In this document: positions 46,413 through 58,100 of the stretch, in pieces
How the letters are laid out: every line of letters begins with the position of its first letter
Position numbering within the stretch: position 1 is the stretch's first letter
Assembly (NCBI GenBank): GCA_021399435.1
Contig: JAJTUP010000006.1
Location: forward strand, 310,001-374,000
Reading direction: 5' to 3'
DNA: 64,000 nucleotides
Source: Diaporthe sp. PMI_573
Lineage: Eukaryota; Ascomycota; Sordariomycetes; Diaporthales; Diaporthaceae
Notes under the pieces: model-generated
What the model saw: the letters and a program-made list of their open reading frames with translations, nothing else
Databases searched by the model: none
Told to the model about the DNA's origin: nothing
Made by a program: the position numbers and the translations under genes

Positions 46413-47111
46413 ATGTGGTCAGCCACCTTTCTCATCACCTTCATGGTGATGGCCCTCCTCTACGTCCTCTGTGATGCTGAACCTCCTGCGGCCAGCCTCC
46501 CTGGCACCCTGCTTGACAAGTTCAACTCCACCGACACTGGAGCCTCCATGGTCGGAATGATCAACGACCCCAACGACATCTTTCATGTGCCCGACCTCAA
46601 CACAGCCATCCATGACAACGAGCAGCGCTGCTACTGGTGGGACGAGAGTGAGAAGTGGCAAGATGTCGGTGGGAAGCACTCACAGTTCGTTCAAGATTCT
46701 GTCTATCACATGTGTGAGGTCATCGCCGCCTACACCACCAGCACGGGTTTCAAGAAGGATGACACAGTAGGTGGTCATGAACCAGAACAATATACAGGCC
46801 CTTTTACATCTGCTGACCACTGAGAACAGATCTCCGTTTGCAAGCCAGTCGACAAGGACACGCAGGGCAAGGACTACGATCGGAGCATTGCCGTGGTGGT
46901 GACCTACAGGGGCCGAAGCAATGTCCATCAGGATAGTTTCTCAGGCTTCGATGCCAAGTACTGCTACAACCTCATGGCAACGGCGCTGAACTGTGGTGCC
47001 GGTGGAGAGTTTGTCGTCCCGTATGGTGACTCTCCGCGCGACTTTTGGGAGGCCAAGGCGGACCCAAACCGGAACACCTGTTCCGACAATGGATATGTTA
47101 CGATCTTGTAG
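46413..47111 (+). CDS. Small cysteine-containing secreted or membrane-anchored protein
   Basis: Exons 46413..46766 and 46830..47111; 211 residues. The intron (gtaggt donor, gctgac branch site, acag acceptor) keeps frame. The ATG at 46413 was chosen because it starts directly at the hydrophobic segment MWSATFLITFMVMALLYVLC, a signal peptide or anchor; the frame is open further upstream but has no ATG. The mature part has six cysteines (RCYWW, HMCEVI, SVCKPV, KYCYNL, LNCGAGG, NTCSDN), an even number that suits three disulfides. Trp/Tyr-rich patches and a polar surface fit an extracellular protein. The family is not recognised. A candidate effector or defence protein is possible from its size and context only. 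Confidence 0.7.
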
Positions 47112-47816
47112 TCTGACTTCAATGCGGGCAACAACAAGTCGACAACAACACAATGAGAAATGACCACTGTGTAGAGAGCAACAACCAAAGTGCAAGGGAA
47201 ACAACGACAGTATCAGCCTTTGGAATTGGAATTTCGTTCTGCTGTGGTCAACTTCTAGAGCTTCAGGGCTAGTATGCAGGTAGACTCTGGGAATGAGATT
47301 CAGATTGTCCTGGCTCTGATTACCTTGACAGTGCCTGTAGTCCCAATTAATTACCTCCCTTGCACGAATCAACATCTGATCAGGTCAAAATTTCGTAGAC
47401 CTCCAATGGATGCAGTCCAGTATTATTATCTGCAGCACTCCTTGAGAACAGCACCAACCTTGGCACGGCATTGAAACCCTGCATGTGAGAATATGCAAAT
47501 GTGGACAACAAGGAATCAATTCCTCTGCGTCCCAATCCAGGTGCACTGGCTATCTTGGATATGCGTGCACCATGCACATCCAGGATTCACAATGAACCAT
47601 TTCGATCATTCCTAAGCTGCCGGATTAATGTTTTAGGACTGGGACGGGATGACAAATGAGGTTCCGTGGGGTGCGGGGCTGGTGGAGCTTGCGCCTATTG
47701 ACCATAGAAGAATGGCAGTCCATCCATATAAACTTCTCCTCTAGGTGGTCTAGTCTGGCGGCTCTGCTTCGTCATTGGAGAAGGTTGGATCCGTGACGAC
47801 AGCACAACCATCCCTT
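47112..47816. other. Intergenic region before the quinone reductase gene
   Basis: 3' flank of the small secreted protein gene and promoter of the quinone oxidoreductase gene. Nothing else was recognised. Confidence 0.5.
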
Positions 47817-48973
47817 ATGCTCAGATCAGGTCCCAGATTGCAGGCCATCCTCAGAAGCCTCAAACCCAACACGGCCTCTTCGTTCCACACATCAGCAGGA
47901 CTCGCCATGCGTGCCGTAATTTATGACAAGACTGGAGACTCCTCCGTCCTCCATGTTGGCGATGTTCCCAAGCCGAAAATCGGACCCAGCGATGCCCTCG
48001 TCAAGGTTGATTATGCAGGTCCGCTACACCTCCAGCTCCAGCGGCCTACAAACGGCGACGGAGGTCCATTTATGATTGAATCCCCAGTTACTAACGCTGT
48101 GGCGTAGGGGTCAATTTCATTGACGTTTACTTCAGAACTGGCTTGTACTCAACCACATTCCCAGCGGTCACAGGCCGCGAAGGGGCTGGCGTCATAGAGG
48201 AGCTCGGCTCTGATGTCCCTCCCTCGTACAACCTCAAGGTCGGCGACAGGGTCGCCATGTACTCGCAGAACGTGATGGCCGAGTACGCCGCCCCGCCCGC
48301 CTCCAAGCTCATGAAGCTGCCCGACGGCGTGTCCAACAGGGACGGCGCGGCACTCATCCTGCAGGGCCTGACGGCGTGGACGCTGGTGCGCGACGCCCAC
48401 GAGGTCAAGCCGGGCGAGGTCGTGCTGGTCCACGCTGCGGCTGGCGGCACCGGCGGTCTCATAGTTCAGATGGCAAAGCACCTCGGCGCCACAGTCATTG
48501 GCACGGCGTCCACGCCGGAGAAGATCGAGATCGCGAAGAGGCACGGCTGCGACCACGTCATCAACTACTCCAACCAGAAGGTCCTGGACGAGGTCATGAA
48601 GGTGACGGACGGCAAGGGCTGCCACGCCGTCTTCAGCGGGATCGGGAAGGCCACGTTCGATGATGACCTCGAGTGTTGCAGGAGGAAGGGCACGATGGTC
48701 ACCTTCGGAAACTCATCAGGCGCGATCGAAGGTTTCCGCCCGCTGGCGCTTGGGAAGAAGAACGTGAAGCTTCTCAGGCCGAGGCTGGATGTCTACGTGT
48801 CCGAGAGGGAGGATTGGGACCAAAGGTCAGCGGAGCTGCTGGACCTCGTTGCGAAGGGTGTGGTCAAGCTGGACATTGGCAAGGAGTACAAGATGGAAGA
48901 GGTTCCCCAGGCTCACGATGATCTTGCGGGGAGGAAGAGCACAGGGAAGTTGATTGTGAAGATCTCTTCGTAG
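47817..48973 (+). CDS. ZTA1: NADPH:quinone oxidoreductase, Zta1/zeta-crystallin type
   Basis: Exons 47817..48018 and 48108..48973; 355 residues. The 89-nt intron (gtccgc donor, actaac branch site, gtag acceptor) joins VDYAG to GVNFIDVYFRTGLY, the family signature. Other blocks: FPAVTGREGAGVIEELG, VGDRVAMYSQN, GLTAWTLVRDAHEVKPGE, and the nucleotide-binding VHAAAGGTGGLIVQMAKHLG. No zinc-ligand cysteines are present, as expected for this MDR subfamily, which reduces quinones with NADPH. The first 30 residues (MLRSGPRLQAILRSLKPN) are Arg/Ser-rich without acids, a probable mitochondrial presequence. A second in-frame ATG at 47907 begins MRAVIYDKTGD, the usual cytosolic start. Both forms may be made. 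Confidence 0.93.
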
Positions 48974-49807
48974 TCAAAATATTAGTGGAAAGGTCTGGTA
49001 GTAGAAAAGCTAGCTGAAAATGGAGCTCCCAGAAAGAAGACGAGTGTCTGTTCTTGCATGTCCACGTCGAGATGGCAACTTCAGCGTAGTTTCGGAATCG
49101 AATAGCCTAGCCGTTGCTTGATCTATTCCAGTACCTCGAGATGGCTTCTTCCGTATAGAGGTTAAATGACCGTGCTTCGTCACAGCCTAGAAAACAAATA
49201 CCCTTCTCGCGGGGGTGGCTTTGTTGGAAATGCATTAGCAAGCCATGCCTCCAATACAACAGGTGTTGAATGGGACAAGTGAGACCACGAAGATTTAGAG
49301 CATAAAGTCTGTACCAGAGAACAGATCGAAGAGAGCATAAAGTCTGTACTAGAGAACAGATCGAAGAGAGCATGGTGTTGGTCAAAAACTCTTCCAGCTT
49401 TCGTCCCAAACTGAGCCCTCGCACCGAGGAAGGTTGGCTGGGGTGAATAAAAGGGAAGTGAAGTTCCGACTGCTTTCAAGTTCTCACCTTTTGCCAGCCC
49501 ACGACAACTGATCAAGCGATAAGCTTACAAACACTTGCAAAGCGTCGAGACATGGGCCAAACTGTTCTTTTGCATTAACTAAAAACGGACCTTTTGTTTC
49601 GCCCCAGTCCACACGCAAACCTCGACCTGGCAACCTCAGCCCTGATCGTCCCTGCCTTGTTTGGGCACCTCCTTGCCTTCCCTTTCCAGGCAACCGCCTT
49701 CTGGTTGAACTCAATCGACTTCGATACTCTGCAGTCCTAGATGTAGCCGAGTCTACCAGCGTTACTTCTCACCGCAGACCATTTGGGCGTCAGAGGAAAA
49801 CGTCAAC
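48974..49807. other. Intergenic region with a 35-bp duplication
   Basis: No gene was recognised. It contains a recent tandem duplication and the promoter of the next gene. Confidence 0.5.
49298..49367. repeat. 35-bp tandem duplication
   Basis: Two adjacent 35-bp copies starting gagcataaagtctgtac differ at one base (c/t). A recent slippage or duplication event is likely. Confidence 0.95.
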
Positions 49808-51586
49808 ATGGGAGGATCCAACCACGAGACCTGGAAGCAGCCTCCCGCGTCCCTAAAGGTAGAATGGCCCACGGAGAGCGCTTTCAAGGACGGCCCAAGC
49901 CTCGATGAGCAGAAGGCCCGAATGAAAGAGACACGAAAAAAGGTTTCCGATGCGATCACTGCTTCTGGGTTCACCGCCCCCCGATGGCCAGAGGTCGGAC
50001 AGCAGGTCAAATGGAGCTCACCAACGACGTCGCTTGGTGACGGACTAGCCAACCTGACTTCTTGTCGGGATGGACAGATCTCGTCTGTCGCAAACAGCAT
50101 CCCTCTCCGATTCCAGTCCTCCGTCACAGGCAGGGCCACTCGATCCCCAATTCGATATACACCACATGAAGAGGGCCGATCATCAATCGACCAGCATGAA
50201 TCGCCTCTTTTACAACTCCTCGGTCGTCGACGAGAGAGATTGCAGCAACCAGAGAACCACGTCGCAGACAACACCCAGTATTCACGAGACGTCGGTGGCC
50301 TTCAAAACTATAATATCGATCCGTCCATCTTCAACCCCCGAATCAATGTTGTCGAGCTGCCTGACCACATGTTCTTGCGCACCCCACCGGCCGCTCCACG
50401 CGCCATGCTGGAACACATCCCATCCGTGGATCGCACTCTGCGGTTTGGCCGGCCGCGCCGACACTCTGATGCGACTGAGAGAAGCTTTGACTCTGCCAAC
50501 ACTCGTCGGGCGCGTGGCTCCTCCTCAGCCACCAGTGACACTAACCACAGCTTTGAGCCCGATCTTTTGGACTGTGCATATGAACATGAATGCACAGGTG
50601 TCTGTGGCAGCTCGGAGATCATCACCACCGAAAAGAGCCTCAAGACTCCAGGTCGGTCAAGAGCACAGACTTCAGCAGCTACCTTCAAGGCTGATTCTCA
50701 TCATGTCCTCGATACCCCACGCGTCATCCGTCCGCCTCCAGGCTTCCAGGCTCACAATACCACCATTCATGGCACCACACAACAGCCGAACTCTGGTGTT
50801 CTTGACTCAGAGTACGATCATGATCACGGCAGCTGGAGCCAGTCTCGCATCTGGTTCAGTGAACAGGAGCGCCTGAGGCTCAACTTCGCTCGCATGCACG
50901 AGAAAGCTCACCACCTCGGCCTGGATAACTCTCCTTTCCTGCCGGAGACCGTCAGTGAGTACGCAGCTCTGCTGGCTGAGAGGAAAGCTGCAGAAGCTAA
51001 GCGAATCCGCAAGAAGATCCAGCAGAACGAGAGAGCGGCGCGGATTCGACAGTACGAGGAGGCCATGGTGAGTCACCGCTCTCAGCTCATCAACGCCAAC
51101 TGCCTATTCTTCGGCGAAGCACTAATCGACGAATTCGTGCAGACGGCGCCGCCGCCGCCGCTGCAGATCCAATTGTTTGAGGGCAACAGGGCCACAGACG
51201 GACTGTCGTCAGTGCTTGCAATGGAAACTTGTTTCAATGAGATTCCTGCTGACGCTCCCGACTCCGAGAGAGTCGACTGGCCGCCCGACGTAGAGTTTAG
51301 GAACTGGAAGGGCTCTCGGCCTCGGCCACCGCCCGGCTGTGCCAGACGGCGGAGTAGCTCGCATCGCGGGGTCTGGCCTTTCCCTCGCACCAATGTCCCT
51401 TTTCGACCCCAAGATTCCTTCCCCAGCAACGATGTCCCTTACAGTGAGAGAAGAATGATTTTTGCTCCTCGCTGGGACTGGATTCCAAGGTTTTCCAAGA
51501 CACTCCCCGACGAATCTCATATCCCAGCCGCGGAACCATTCATGACTGACATCAGCATGTTACTCCCATCCGATCTCTTCCTATGA
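49808..51586 (+). CDS. Protein of unknown function with coiled coil
   Basis: The frame is open for 592 codons from the ATG MGGSNHETWKQPP. A canonical intron can be drawn inside it at 51068..51142 (gtgagt donor, ctaat branch site, gtgcag acceptor). It is 75 nt long and has no stop, so splicing gives a 567-residue protein and retention a 592-residue one. Most of the protein is predicted disordered (Ser, Arg, Pro, His). About residues 385-425 form a charged coiled coil (LLAERKAAEAKRIRKKIQQN). The C-terminal part is Arg/Pro/Trp-rich (FAPRWDWIPRFSKTLP). Two cysteines lie near 250-263 (CAYEHECTGVC). I do not recognise a domain. Good codon usage and length support a real gene. Confidence 0.75.
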   Translation: MGGSNHETWKQPPASLKVEWPTESAFKDGPSLDEQKARMKETRKKVSDAITASGFTAPRWPEVGQQVKWSSPTTSLGDGLANLTSCRDGQISSVANSIPLRFQSSVTGRATRSPIRYTPHEEGRSSIDQHESPLLQLLGRRRERLQQPENHVADNTQYSRDVGGLQNYNIDPSIFNPRINVVELPDHMFLRTPPAAPRAMLEHIPSVDRTLRFGRPRRHSDATERSFDSANTRRARGSSSATSDTNHSFEPDLLDCAYEHECTGVCGSSEIITTEKSLKTPGRSRAQTSAATFKADSHHVLDTPRVIRPPPGFQAHNTTIHGTTQQPNSGVLDSEYDHDHGSWSQSRIWFSEQERLRLNFARMHEKAHHLGLDNSPFLPETVSEYAALLAERKAAEAKRIRKKIQQNERAARIRQYEEAMVSHRSQLINANCLFFGEALIDEFVQTAPPPPLQIQLFEGNRATDGLSSVLAMETCFNEIPADAPDSERVDWPPDVEFRNWKGSRPRPPPGCARRRSSSHRGVWPFPRTNVPFRPQDSFPSNDVPYSERRMIFAPRWDWIPRFSKTLPDESHIPAAEPFMTDISMLLPSDLFL

Positions 51587-52264
51587 GCCAGAAAGTTCAG
51601 ATTGAAGAATAACTGCACTTCTGCATTCCCGATATTTGCTTTTGTCTTTCCTCACCTGATTATTCATTCATTCTCAACCTTTTTTTTTTTTTTTGGTTCT
51701 CACTTTATTCTGGCAGCCATACGGAGGATAGGAATGACTTGATTTAGCAACAGATTGGCAATAGAGCCTCACAAGAAGCAGCCTCGTATCCATGGATTTG
51801 GCGACATACAACGAGGAGGGAAAAGGAGGGAGGGAAGTTATCCAGGATGAACAGATAATCAATGACCTGCTAGTCCCTTTACACAGCAATTTGGACACGG
51901 TGGACTCGGAAAATTGAATAGAAGCCACTTTGCGTCCTACATCAATGTGTTGGGGTACTGTAAAGTGGTTGCAGATCCCAGGTACCTTGTCAGGCGTACA
52001 TGTTGTGCCCAGACAGGCGTGCTGCATTAGCGGGGCTTGGGCCCCTTCATTTGCATGAGCTGCGGCTCGTCCCCGGTGTGGGGGCGGGTCCAGGAACAGG
52101 GGGCACAGGCCGACGTCAACCCATCAAACTACGAGACAAGTTGAGTCCATGCGAACCCAGCTCCAAACGGGCGACCGATCTGTCCACGCTCTTGTTCCGA
52201 GCGATGGTGTGAACTGCAAACCGCCTACCTGCCAGCGCGGCCTTCAACACCCCAGAATCCAAAG
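51587..52264. other. Intergenic region before SEC6
   Basis: A long T run near 51679-51695 lies shortly after the upstream stop. The rest shows no gene and should include the SEC6 promoter. Confidence 0.5.
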
Positions 52265-54526
52265 ATGGCAATGGACGCCCCCCAGGTCAAGCTCTCCGAG
52301 CTCCTCCGCATCCCGGACGACCTCGACAAGATCATTGCGATGAAGCAGGATTTCACCCGCAAGAAGGGCGCCGTCGATGGGCAACTACGGAGCGGCCTCC
52401 GCGAACAACTCGAGACAACACAATCGGGCATGACCGGGCTTACCGAGGGGCAAAAGGCGGTCCAGCAAATCAAGGAAGAGATGATGAAGATCGACAAGCT
52501 ATGCTCGGAGTCGCAGAACATGATCAAGGACTTCGCGACAATCAACCTGGTGTCGCAGGCGCACCGGAACTTTGGCGCGGTGGAGGCGATGCGGAAGAAT
52601 CTTGAGACATTCAACGACAGGCTGGAGGGCGTCGAGAACATGCTTCGTGCCGACGAGGCGGATCAGGAGAACATGCCGAACCTGCTTCCGATACACTACG
52701 AGCTGACGCAACTGCGGAACATACGAGACGATGCGATCGAGCAAATACAACGAAGTGGAGAACAGGACCTGCAGTCGACATTGGAGGACTACTTCGAGAG
52801 GTTGGATGGGGCGATCCAGTGGTTTGACGAACACGTAGACCTGATTGCGCAGAGTCTGATCAACCTCGTTACTGCCGAAAACAACGGACTGATTGTGCGG
52901 TTCGCCGTCATCATGGAGGCAGAGGAGAAGAGCGACCAAAGAGTACTGGCCCTTCAAGAGGCACTCAAGGACCACAAGGAGATGGCAACTCGGTTTCAAA
53001 GCATCACTGACGGAGCCAAGACCGTGCGAGGCTATAAAGAAAGATTTATGAAGGCAGTGAGAGCGTATGCGGATGTGCAGTTCAAGGAAAGCCGGGAGGA
53101 GTTCCTCAACGACCCAGAAAAACTAGACAAGATCATGAAGTGGTATTTTAACGATCTCAACGCGGTCCGGATAGGAATGGTTCCTCTGATGCCCAAGAAG
53201 TGGAAGATCTTCAAGGCATACGCAGACATATACCACAGCCTGATGCACGACTTCTTGATCGGCGTTGTCGACGACCCCGAGAGCAGTTCTGCCAACACCC
53301 TCGAGGTTATTAATTGGCCGGAAAGGTACTACAAAAAGATGAAGAAACTAGGCTTCACAGAAGACCAATTAGTACCCCACGTCATCGATAACAGGGAGGC
53401 AGATTTGGTCCGTGATTTCCGATCGGTGATTATCAAGTTCTTGGACGAGTGGGTGGACCGCATCTTCAAACAAGAGCAGAAGGATTTCAACAACCGCAAC
53501 GTGGAGGGGGCAAACTTGGACGCGGACGAGTATGGATACTTCCGTACAAAGAACCTTGTGGACATGTGGAGAATGCTTAGAGAACAACTCGACGGTGCCG
53601 CAAGCTCTCAGCGAGCAGATGTGGTCGAAGGCGTGGTGGATGCCATGTTCCTAAGACTGCGACAGAGGCAAGAAGCATGGCAGAAGATGCTGGAGGCGGA
53701 GGCAGCCAGATTTGAATCAGGAAAAGAACCAGAGCTCGATGGATTCCAGACCCTTCACGACTGGCTCGTGGCGACCGCCAACGATCAGATCGCCTGCATC
53801 GACGACAACGAGGAGGAGAGCCGCTTCGGATATCTGACCAGCTTCAAGCAGAAGTTTGAGCCGCTGGTCACCCCGCAATACCTGGAACGTGCCGATAACG
53901 AGGTCGCAGCCCTTCGCGACGGCTATGTGGATTTCAGCACATGGTGTATCACCAAGTTTGCTCGCCTCATCTTTGCCGTGGACTTCAAGTCCGTCATGCC
54001 AGACTTCTTTACGCCGAGATGGTACACCGGCCAAGCGATGAAGCAGATCATTTTCACATTTCAGGACTACGTCGAGGACTACAAGATGGTGCTTCACCAC
54101 AGCATAGTGGACATATTCATCGAGATCTTCGCGGACGAGCTCCTCATCAGGTACTTGTCGTCGGTGAGGAATAAAGGGGCGAAATTCCGAAGGGCCGACA
54201 ACTTCAGCGACAAGCTGTTCGACGACCTGTCCGCGGCCTTTGACTTTTTCGACCAGCTGGAGAGGCCAGAGGTTGGGGAGGTCATAAAGCAGACATGGCG
54301 GGTGTCGGAAAACTTCCTCGAGCTGCTGACACAGCCGAAAGAGGCGATCCCAGACATTTTTGAGAATTTCAAGCGGTCCCACTGGGACCTGCAGCTCGGA
54401 TGGGTGGAGGCGGTGCTGAGGTCGAGGGACGACTTTGAGAGGAGCATGCTGAACGCTGTTAAGAGCAGGGCGGCGTCCATCGTCGTCGACAGGGGGCCAG
54501 AGACGATTATGGGGAAGATCAAGTAG
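52265..54526 (+). CDS. SEC6: Exocyst complex subunit Sec6
   Basis: Intronless gene of 753 residues, the typical fungal Sec6 length. It starts MAMDAPQVKLSELLRIPDDL, followed by a long N-terminal coiled coil (LEGVENMLRADEADQENMP). The family's helical-bundle blocks then appear: YFERLDGAIQWFDEHVD, IMKWYFNDLNAVRIGMVPLM, WPERYYKKMKKLGFTEDQ, and the C-terminal FTFQDYVEDYKMVLHHSIVD and RSHWDLQLGWVEAVLRSRDD. Sec6 is part of the octameric exocyst, which tethers secretory vesicles to the plasma membrane at growing tips and contacts SNAREs. Two Met codons lie at positions 1 and 3; the first was taken. The reading frame is intact and no oddities were seen. Confidence 0.95.
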   Translation: MAMDAPQVKLSELLRIPDDLDKIIAMKQDFTRKKGAVDGQLRSGLREQLETTQSGMTGLTEGQKAVQQIKEEMMKIDKLCSESQNMIKDFATINLVSQAHRNFGAVEAMRKNLETFNDRLEGVENMLRADEADQENMPNLLPIHYELTQLRNIRDDAIEQIQRSGEQDLQSTLEDYFERLDGAIQWFDEHVDLIAQSLINLVTAENNGLIVRFAVIMEAEEKSDQRVLALQEALKDHKEMATRFQSITDGAKTVRGYKERFMKAVRAYADVQFKESREEFLNDPEKLDKIMKWYFNDLNAVRIGMVPLMPKKWKIFKAYADIYHSLMHDFLIGVVDDPESSSANTLEVINWPERYYKKMKKLGFTEDQLVPHVIDNREADLVRDFRSVIIKFLDEWVDRIFKQEQKDFNNRNVEGANLDADEYGYFRTKNLVDMWRMLREQLDGAASSQRADVVEGVVDAMFLRLRQRQEAWQKMLEAEAARFESGKEPELDGFQTLHDWLVATANDQIACIDDNEEESRFGYLTSFKQKFEPLVTPQYLERADNEVAALRDGYVDFSTWCITKFARLIFAVDFKSVMPDFFTPRWYTGQAMKQIIFTFQDYVEDYKMVLHHSIVDIFIEIFADELLIRYLSSVRNKGAKFRRADNFSDKLFDDLSAAFDFFDQLERPEVGEVIKQTWRVSENFLELLTQPKEAIPDIFENFKRSHWDLQLGWVEAVLRSRDDFERSMLNAVKSRAASIVVDRGPETIMGKIK

Positions 54527-55136
54527 CGTTTGGACCAGGGTAATCTAACATGGCGTCTGGGCGTACAGAGTAATGTTCTGGTTGTCTGTGTCACCGTCGA
54601 TTTACCGCGTCCGGCGTTTGCTTTTCCAACAGTCTAATTGCTTCTTCAGGCGGGGGCCAAAAGCAGAGGCCAAAGGCGAAGGCATCTGCCGTGATTTGGA
54701 GTTACATTGGTGCAACAAGCTTTAGATATTTTTGTTTGGTTGGCAGTGCGAATACACACTGTAATTAATGTCCCAACATGTTCAGTTTGACATGAAAACC
54801 ATTGAAACTCTCTTGGGACTGTTGTCCCAATGTGGCCCCAGGAGAATAAGATGTCGTATCACATTTAAACTCTCCAAAGACGGCATTTCTGACTTCTACA
54901 TCATTCTGTCGATGACCGAGGCTGCTTACATAAGTATCTTCCCGAAAGGACCCTTGGAGTCTTCCGTCATCGCCTAGAGCTCGGCAGGCAGGCAATCCAC
55001 GCCCCAAGCACGTACATCCCACCGCCTGCATTTATCAGCCTGCCTCTCGCATTGAGGATCGAGGGGCCAACGCCGCAACAACTTCTCGCCCGACACCCAA
55101 TTTTGCTCACTGGTGCCGCCGCACAAGTTTGCAAAG
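54527..55136. other. Intergenic region, SEC6 to UFD2
   Basis: 3' UTR of SEC6 and promoter of UFD2. No gene was recognised. Confidence 0.5.
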
Positions 55137-58100
55137 ATGGATCCTAACGAGCAGCCCCCGAGCATGCCTGACGCTCCTGACAAGGAGAAGATGGAACAAG
55201 TACGAGTGACCCGGCCCATCCACTGGCCTCGTCAACTGCGACGCGGATAATACCGATGGCCATACTGCGTGCTGACCGACCATGTGTCGAAATAGATCCG
55301 CCGCCGGCGTCTGGAGAAGCTTGGGTCCACGAATGCCCCTCCGGCGAATACTGAAGACGGCAGCCAGGCGTCGCAGTCAGCTGCATCTGCCAAGCCACCT
55401 ACACCGAGCTCGTCCGCCGAAGCCAAAGAGGACCCGCCGGGCGTCAAGCCGACCAAGATCAACATCACGGCCGCATCGGGGAACCAATCGCCAGCAGCAG
55501 CGAACCCCTTCACACAGCTCGGTGTTGGGTCAACAGGGGGATCATCGCCCTCTCCAGGTACAAATCTCAAGACGAAGCGCTCCTCTGCAGACCTAGACGT
55601 TAATCGGACTTCAGTACCCTCCGTACCACCCGCCAAGCGACATGCCCCCGAGTCCCTCGAAGACTGGTCCGACAAGATAATCAGTCAGATTCTCCGGGCC
55701 ACACTCGACGAGAACCGGCAAACGGACTTACACGGTCGCAAGCTGACATTCTTGCCCGGCTTGGCTGCCGAGTTGCAGGAGCAGAGTCCTAGCGGACCAC
55801 TGCGGCTATCATCCGACAATGTCGAGCAAGCCATCCTGGAAGCTGCGAGCGGCTACCCCCAAGAGAAGCCGTTGATGGACTACATGCTGGCATGCTGGAA
55901 GCGGGTGGTCCAGACTAAGAAGAGTCTGCGTTCCCCAACGCCCGAGAAAGAGGCCGTAATACAGGAGGTCAAGCGACTTTGCATGAGTTACGCCATCTTC
56001 GCCGTTACTCTGCCAGATTTGTTCAGGTATGCTCCATCGTGGATGGCGGAGAGTCCAGGACTAATCTCTATTACTAGCCGCGAGCCGAACCTCAAACACG
56101 ACACACTCGTGCCATATCTTCTCCGGGATATTGAGCACGAGAGCGGGATCTGCCTCGAGTTCATACAAGAGGCTGTAGCTCGCTTCCCGGAGGACGATTC
56201 GATAGTGGAACTGTTTGTCAAGGCGATGGTTGATATAAGCACCCAGCTCTCAACGATGTCTATGAATGACGACTATAGGCCACACGTGAATGTAAGCTGC
56301 TACTCTTTCTGATTTGCCCTCTCAGGCGCCACCCGCATCAAACCCTCTGACCTCAAACCCAGGCCCTCAAATTGTACTCGAAGTTCCCTCCGTTACTGGA
56401 CGCCTTAGCCAAACATCCTACCTTCCTCATGGCGCAGTCTGCTCCCGGGATCGAGAAGAACACAATGCTTGGTCCATTCTTCCGAATATCACCTCTCCAG
56501 CCTGAGGTCACAAAGGCATACTTTGCTGGCCCTCGAACTCTAGACCGCGGCGCCATCAAAAACTCGCAGAGCGCCTTGCAAGTCACACTCAACGCACACC
56601 AGTTCGACCTCAAGGACATTGTCAATGCCTTCGTTCGAGCCAGTCTAGGCACGCGTCACAAGCTCCTAGACTGGTTCGCCTACATCATGAACACTAACCA
56701 CAAGAGACGAGCAATCCAAGTTAACCCTAAGGAGGTGGCATCGGACGGGTTCATGATGAACGTGACTGTGATTCTGGACCATCTGTGTGAGCCGTTCATG
56801 GACACCACTTTTTCCAAGGTTGACAGGATTGACGCCGGCTACTTCAAGCGGAATCCGCGCATCGACATCAAAGAAGAAACGAAGCTGAACGCCGACCAGT
56901 CTCAGTCAGATGAATTCTACTCTGAGAAACTTGGTGGTGAATCGAACTTTATCTCTGAGGTCTTCTTCTTGACCTTGGCCGCTCACCACTACGGCAGTGA
57001 GGCTGCAAACACGAAACTTAAGACCCTTGACAAGGACATTAAGTACTTCGAAAAAAACCTCAAGCTCATGGAAGCTGAACGCGTTAAATTCGTGAACTCG
57101 CCTACACAGCTGGCTCTGTTTGAGACCAGTTTGCGCCGCCACACTGAGGCTCTAGAGAGGTCCATGTCACTCAAGTTTGCCATCGAAGGTGTCCTCCTTG
57201 ATGAGAAGATGCAGGGTAGGTCCCTTCACTTCATGAGATACGTGGCAGTCTGGCTGCTCCGCGTTGCAAGCCAGACAGATTACAAACCAGACGGGCAACT
57301 GAAGTTGCCGCTACCGAAGGAACAACCAGAGGTCTTCAAGTGCTTGCCCGAGTACGCCCTTCAAGATGTGGTTGACAACTTCAAATTTGTCTTCCGGTAC
57401 CTCCCAGGTATCATCTTGTCTGCTGTCGGTGATGAGATGATTGCTCTCTGCGTGGCATTCCTCGAGTCATCCGAATATGTCCGGAATCCCTACCTCAAAT
57501 CCACACTTGTCACTCTTCTCTACTCGGGCACTTGGCCGATGTATCATTCCAAGAAGGGCGTCCTCGGCGATACCCTGACAAACTCCAAGTTTGCCAATGA
57601 TTTTCTCCTTCACGCAGTCATGAAGTTCTACATCGAGGCTGAGTCAACTGGAGCTCACAATCAATTCTACGACAAGTTCAACATCCGGTACGAGATTTTC
57701 CAGATTATCAAGTGTATCTGGACCAACGACTTCTACCGTGGCCAATTAGCACGGCAAAGCCGCACGGATCGTCAATTTTTTGTTCGATTTGTCAATCTCC
57801 TTCTAAACGACGCAACATATGTGATGGATGAGGCATTGTCGAAGTTCCCAAAAATCCACGAGTTGCAGAAGGAGCTGAGGGAGAACCATGGTCTGTCGCA
57901 GGAGGATCGTCAGAAGAAGGAGGAAGAGTTGCACACCGTCGAGGGACAAGCAACATCGTACATGCAACTCGCAAATGAGACTATTGCGATGATGAAACTC
58001 TTTACTAATGCATTGAGCGAGTCCTTCACCATGCCCGAGATCGTGGCGCGTCTCGCAGGCATGCTTGACTACAACCTCGACACGCTGGTCAGCCCCAAGA

